In this document: in pieces, positions 39,983 to 43,807 of the stretch | Layout of the letters: the number at the start of each line of letters is the position of its first letter | How positions within the stretch are numbered: position 1 is the first letter of the stretch | Origin: Actinomycetota bacterium | GTDB taxonomy: Bacteria > Actinomycetota > Acidimicrobiia > Acidimicrobiales > CADCSY01 | Reading direction: 5' to 3' | NCBI GenBank assembly: GCA_004366205.1 | Contig: SIRW01000036.1 | Location: 1 to 43,807 of the forward strand | Length of the DNA stretch: 43,807 nucleotides | Notes under the pieces: model-generated | The model's database searches: none | What the model saw: the letters and a program-made list of their open reading frames with translations, nothing else | Told to the model about the DNA's origin: nothing | Position numbers and translations under genes: made by a program

Positions 39983-42409
39983 CGCCTCCACTGTTGCCGC
40001 CCGACCCGATGCCGGACGAATCCGACGGCGAGCCGGTGCCGCTGGTCGATGCGCTGCCGTCGCCGCCGGTCGAGCCGCCCGGGTCCCCGCCCCCCGAGCC
40101 GCCCCCACCCAACCCGCCGCCGCTGTCACCACCGCCCGACCCGCCGCCACCCGAGCCTCCAGAGTCGCCGCTGTCCCCGCCCCCCGACCCGCCACCGGCG
40201 TCGCCGCCTCCGGCGTCACCGCCGCCGCCCGACCCGCCGCCGGAGCCACCGCCCGGACCGCCGTCAACGCCCCCGGACCCGTTGTCGCCCGAGCCCGATG
40301 GTGCGGTGGTCGGGCTCGTCGTGGCCGGAGCCCGCCGTGCGGGGGCGCGGGACGTGGCCGGCGCCCGCTCGCCCTCGATGCGCAGCGCGCTGCCCCGGCC
40401 GGTCGGCTCCTCCGGCGTCGCGAACGTCCGGGGCTCCCAGTCGTCGTGGGCGGGCTGCATGAACGCCCGCCACATCATCGCCGGGTACGACCCGCCGGTG
40501 ACCCGGATGCCGCCCACGTTGCGCATGGGGACCTTCGCGTCGGGAGCGCCCATCCACACCGCCGTCGAGAGGTGCGGCGTGTACCCCACGAACCACGCGT
40601 CCTCGTGGTTCTGGGTCGTTCCGGTCTTGCCCGCCGCCTGGTGGCCCTGCAGCCGGGCGCGCGTGCCGGTGCCACGCTCAACGCCGCCGTCGAGAGGTGC
40701 GGCGTGTACCCCACGAACCACGCGTCCTCGTGGTTCTGGGTCGTTCCGGTCTTGCCCGCCGCCTGGTGGCCCTGCAGCCGGGCGCGCGTGCCGGTGCCAC
40801 GCTCAACGACGCCTCGGAGCACCTGGTTCATGACCCGGGCGGTCTGGGTCGAGACCGCCTGGACGGGCTCGGACCTGCCCGAGAAGAGCACCTTGCCGTC
40901 GCGGTTGCGGACCTCCTCGACGAAGTACGGGGCGTGGTAGACCCCGTCGTTGGCGAAGGCGGCGAAGGCGGCGGCCATCTCGATGGGATGCACCTCCTCG
41001 GCGCCCAGGGCGATGGCGGGCACGCCGATCAGCGGGCTGGTGATGCCGAGCCGGCGGGCCACCTCCACGACCTTCTCCGGGCCGACCAGGAGGGCCAGGC
41101 GGGCGAACGCGCAGTTCAGCGACGCGTGCATCGACGAGGCGATGGTGCCGGAGCGCCCCCGGGAGTTGCCGAAGTTCTGCACCCGCCAGTCCTCGATCAA
41201 CAGGTCGTGGTCACGGGCCCGGAACGTGCACGGCCCGGCGCCCGAGACGGTGTCGTTGGCGGAACCCCCCTCCTCGAGGTGGGCGGCGAGCACGAAGGGC
41301 TTGAACGACGAGCCTGGCTGCCGGAGGCCCTGGGTGGCGAGGTTGTACTGCTGCGAGGCGAACTCCGGACCGCCGTAGAGGGCGCGCACGGCGCCGGAGC
41401 CGGGCTCGACGGCGACGAGCGCCGCCGTGAACTGCCCGCCGGTGTCGGGCAGCACGTCCTGCACGGCGGCGATGCCGAGTAGCTGCAGGCGGGGATCGAG
41501 CGTCGTCGTGATCGTCAGCCCACCCCGGAACAAGGCGTTGTAGCGCTCGGTGGCCGTGTCCCCCAGGCGGGGGTCAGCCATGAGGATGCGCTTGATCTCC
41601 TCGACGAAGTGGTCCTGGGGCCGGGGCAGCGTCCGGTGCGGCTCGTCCGGGAGGGGGACGGCCTTGTACAGGTCTGCCTGCTCGGGCTCGATCTGCCCGA
41701 TGCGGGCGAGCCGGTCGATCACCCAGTTCCGGCGCTCGAGCGACGCCCGCGGGTGCAGGAACGGATCGTAGCCGATGGGGTTGCGGATCATCCCGGCCAG
41801 CAGCGCCGCCTGCTCGACGTTGAGGTCGGCGGCGTCGATGCCCCAGTAGAGCTCGGCCGCGGCCTGCAACCCGTAGGTCCCGTTCCCCAGGTAGACGGTG
41901 TTGAGGTAGCGCTCGAGGATCTCGTCCTTGTCGAGCTGCTGCTCGAGGCGGACGGCGAGCACGGCCTCCCGGACCTTGCGGTCGAGGTCCTGCTCAGGGG
42001 TGAGCAGGGCGTTCTTCACGAGCTGCTGGGTGATGGTGGACCCGCCCTGGCGGATGTCGCCGGCCTGGACGTTGGCGAGCAGGGCCCGCATGGTCGCCCG
42101 CAGGTTCACCCCGTCGTGGTGGTAGAAGTCCTCGTCCTCGACGGCGAGCACGATGTCGATCACGTGCTGGGGCACCTCGTCGAGGGGGATCGGCAGCCGG
42201 TTCTCCTCGGCGTGGAGCACGGCGAGCAGGCTGCCGTCGCGGGCGAGCACGACGGAGCGTTGCGACAGGGGGTCGAGGTCGATCGGCACTGCCTCGACGT
42301 GGGCGGCGCCAGCGAGCGTGCGCGCCTGGCTGGCCATCAGCGCCGCGCTGACGACCACCAGCACCGCCGCGATGGCCGAGACCGCGAGGAAGCGCAGGAC
42401 GGTCCGCAT
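39969..42409 (-). CDS. ponA: Class A penicillin-binding protein (PonA), frameshifted near the C-terminus by a 125-bp duplication
   Basis: Starts at ATG 42409 with a signal-anchor helix (LRFLAVSAIAAVLVVVSAA). The glycosyltransferase GT51 domain has EDEDFYHHDGV (catalytic Glu), QGGSTITQQLVKN, ERYLNTVYLGNGTYGLQAAA. The transpeptidase domain has GSSFKPFV (SXXK), SLN, and AAGKTGTTQN (KTG). Directly after this a perfect 125-bp tandem duplication (40559-40808) shifts the frame. As read the protein keeps all catalytic motifs but its frame runs to 40475 with an unrelated end. Removing one copy gives a 771-residue protein whose tail ends in about 100 residues of Gly/Ser/Asp repeats. It polymerises and cross-links peptidoglycan. 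First gene of a four-gene operon. Confidence 0.92.
40559..40808. repeat. 125-bp perfect tandem duplication in ponA
   Basis: Bases 40559-40683 equal 40684-40808 at every position. Offset and identity length are both 125. The unit encodes the KTGTT transpeptidase motif, and 125 is not a multiple of three. Confidence 0.97.
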
Positions 42410-42517
42410 GCCGGACACCACCGTAGATTCAGCGCCGCGCTGACGACCACCAGCACCGCCGCGATGGCCGAGACCGCGAGGAAGCGCAGGACGGTCCGCA
42501 TGCCGGACACCACCGTA
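42337..42517. repeat. 89-bp direct duplication of the ponA start region
   Basis: Bases 42337-42425 recur at 42429-42517, separated by GAT. Each copy carries the ponA ATG (42409 and 42501), the signal-anchor codons and TACGGT (minus strand), a possible -10 box ten bases before the ATG. The outer copy is out of frame and would give a 54-residue stub. Confidence 0.95.
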
Positions 42518-42582
42518 CCCGCCGCACCCCCCGGACCAACCGGCGGGCGGCGTGTCCGGAGCGACCACCGGGCACCGGTCGG

Positions 42583-42588
42583 TAGGGT
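42583..42588 (+). promoter_or_regulatory. -10 box of the LLM oxidoreductase gene
   Basis: TAGGGT lies 27 bases before the ATG at 42616, with a GAGAGGAG ribosome site between them. Confidence 0.45.
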
Positions 42589-42615
42589 GCGCCGGTCAGG
42601 ACCGAGAGGAGCGCC

Positions 42616-43551
42616 ATGACCCACCACCCGTTCCGGTTCGGGGTGCAGTGCCACCGGGCGGCCAGCGCCGCCGAGTGGGCAGCGACCGCCCGCAGGGTCG
42701 AGGACCTGGGGTACTCGACCCTGATGGTGCCGGACCACTTCGGCGACCAGCTGGCGCCGCTCGCCGCCCTCCAGGCGGCGGCCGACGCCACGTCGTCGCT
42801 GCGGGTCGGGGCGTTGGTGCTCGACAACGACTTCCGCCACCCGGTCGTGCTCGCCAAGGAGGCCGCCACCATCGACCTGCTCTCCGGCGGCCGCCTCGAG
42901 CTCGGCGTCGGGGCGGGGTGGATGCGCACAGACTACGAGCAGTCCGGCATCCCCCACGACCCTGCCGGGGTGCGCATCGACCGCATGGTCGAGAGCATCG
43001 CCGTGCTCAAGGGGCTCTTCGCCGACGGCGCGTTCTCGTTCGCGGGCGAGCACTACACCGTGACCGGGCTCGACGGGCTACCCAAGCCCGTGCAGAAGCC
43101 GCACCCCCCGCTGATCGTGGGCGGCGGCGGGCGCCGGGTGCTCTCGGTCGCCGCCCGGGAAGCCGACATCGTCGGCATCAACGTCAACCTCGCCGCCGGC
43201 GAGGTCGGCCGCGACGCCGGACGCAACGCCACCCCCGACGCCACCGCAGAGAAGGTCGCCTGGGTGCGTGAGGCGGCTGGCGAACGCTTCGACGACCTCG
43301 AGCTCAACGTGCTCGTGTTCGTCGTCATGATCACCGACGACCGCCAGAGCGCGGCCGAGGCGCTGGCCGGAGGGTTCGGCATCTCCCCCGAGGAGGCGCT
43401 GGCCACGCCGCACGCGCTGGTCGGGACAATGGAGCAGATCGTCGAGGACCTCCAGGAGCGGCGCGAGCGCTACGGCATCTCCTACGTGGTCGTGCAGGAG
43501 GGCGGGCTCGACGCCATGGCGCCCGTCATCGACCGCCTCGCCGGCACCTGA
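42616..43551 (+). CDS. LLM-class F420-dependent oxidoreductase
   Basis: A 311-residue TIM-barrel flavin/deazaflavin oxidoreductase of the luciferase-like family. FRFGVQCHRAASAAEWAATA, VEDLGYSTLMVPDHFGDQLA, GALVLDNDFRHPVVLAKEAA, GGRLELGVGAGWMRTDY and KPHPPLIVGGGGRRVL are close to the MSMEG_2516/TIGR03621 group of F420 enzymes. A hydride-transfer reaction with F420 is likely; the substrate is unknown. ATG at 42616 with a good GAGAGGAG ribosome site; divergent from ponA. Confidence 0.9.
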   Translation: MTHHPFRFGVQCHRAASAAEWAATARRVEDLGYSTLMVPDHFGDQLAPLAALQAAADATSSLRVGALVLDNDFRHPVVLAKEAATIDLLSGGRLELGVGAGWMRTDYEQSGIPHDPAGVRIDRMVESIAVLKGLFADGAFSFAGEHYTVTGLDGLPKPVQKPHPPLIVGGGGRRVLSVAAREADIVGINVNLAAGEVGRDAGRNATPDATAEKVAWVREAAGERFDDLELNVLVFVVMITDDRQSAAEALAGGFGISPEEALATPHALVGTMEQIVEDLQERRERYGISYVVVQEGGLDAMAPVIDRLAGT

Positions 43552-43765
43552 CCGCGGGCGGGACCTCCCACCCTGGACCGCGTCACGATCCCGCCCCGCC
43601 GCCGTCTACCGGTCGGGTCGGGCCACCGGCCGGACCCACCCCGCCACCGGTCCCGGGTCCGGCGACCTCTCCCCGTCGGACCCGGGCTCGGCGGCCCAGC
43701 CGCCTCGGCAACGACGGTGGGCGCTGTTGACAGGACGGGGCCGGGGCGTCGCCGAAGGAGAGCCC
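43552..43765. other. Intergenic region at the right end
   Basis: No gene, RNA or repeat recognised. TTGACA at 43727 is a consensus-like -35 box, but no fitting -10 box was found. Confidence 0.4.
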
Positions 43766-43807
43766 GTGGACCCGGAGCTTGGCCGTGGCGGTCAGGAGAG
43801 CGTCGCT
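43766..43807 (+). CDS. Possible start of a gene cut by the right edge
   Basis: GTG at 43766 follows GAAGGAGAGCCC, a strong ribosome site, and the 14 codons to the edge are open (MDPELGRGGQESVA). Too short to identify. Confidence 0.35.
   Translation, partial: MDPELGRGGQESVA

Noticed and set aside
39973-40833. Plus-strand Pro-rich ORF opposite the ponA tail
   Set aside because: Antisense of the Gly/Ser-rich PonA C-terminus; a polyproline artefact.
42337-43053. Minus-strand frame opposite the LLM oxidoreductase
   Set aside because: Shadow frame; its end merely reads through the duplicated ponA start.

Overview
The window is very GC-rich chromosomal DNA from an actinobacterium, most likely the class Acidimicrobiia or a near relative. 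The case rests on a WhiB-family regulator, a BldC-like regulator, SepH, the mannosyltransferase PimB, an F420-type LLM oxidoreductase, an actinobacterial LexA box, many GTG/TTG starts and many leaderless promoters. No phage, insertion sequence, CRISPR array or tRNA was found. One structural RNA is present: the RNase P RNA gene at 35449-35851.

Layout. 1-2069 (minus): trkA followed by the 5' half of trkH, which runs off the left edge (K+ uptake). 2183-4252 (plus): a membrane Ser/Thr kinase and a PhzF-like isomerase. 4290-8659 (minus): a single-chain biotin-dependent acyl-CoA carboxylase and a phosphofructokinase with PPi-type residues. 8740-10224 (plus): glycerol kinase. 10364-13075: plsC and tetR, divergent from a 52-bp intergenic region, then an AlaC-like aminotransferase. 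13166-13666: pyrophosphatase. 13651-24516 is a long minus-strand block, mostly overlapping genes: small Cys proteins, sepH, queG, pimB, a degenerate AMP-ligase, two membrane proteins, an SRPBCC protein, an ArsA-like ATPase, a baeRF-type protein and a ROK glucokinase. With the DnaQ-UvrC fusion gene (24594, plus) and trpD (26951, minus), this resembles, from memory, the Mycobacterium tuberculosis Rv2182c-Rv2192c neighbourhood. 28053-28686: whiB and bldC-like genes. 28852-33947 (plus): glpD, an alkyl-DHAP-synthase-like flavoprotein, a membrane protein and an FGGY kinase. 33968-35235: two exported ferritin-like proteins. 35449-35851: rnpB. 35970-38126: bioY and a ferric-reductase-like flavocytochrome, divergent. 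38206-42409 (minus): ponA, a zinc-ribbon protein, a membrane protein and a histidine phosphatase as one overlapping operon. 42616-43551: F420-dependent oxidoreductase.

The strangest property is not a gene. Seven perfect tandem or near-tandem direct duplications (repeat lengths 48-125 bp) lie at about 10.2, 11.6, 12.3, 31.3, 35.3, 40.6 and 42.4 kb. Three put frameshifts into conserved genes (aminotransferase, flavoprotein, ponA), and removing one copy restores each frame exactly. Unmerged contig overlaps in a metagenome assembly are the simplest explanation; real recent tandem duplication is the alternative.

Shared themes: glycerol and glycerolipid metabolism (glpK, glpD, AGPS-like, FGGY kinase, plsC, pimB), envelope growth and division (ponA, sepH, kinase), pyrophosphate use (PPi-type PFK, pyrophosphatase) and biotin (bioY plus a biotin carboxylase).
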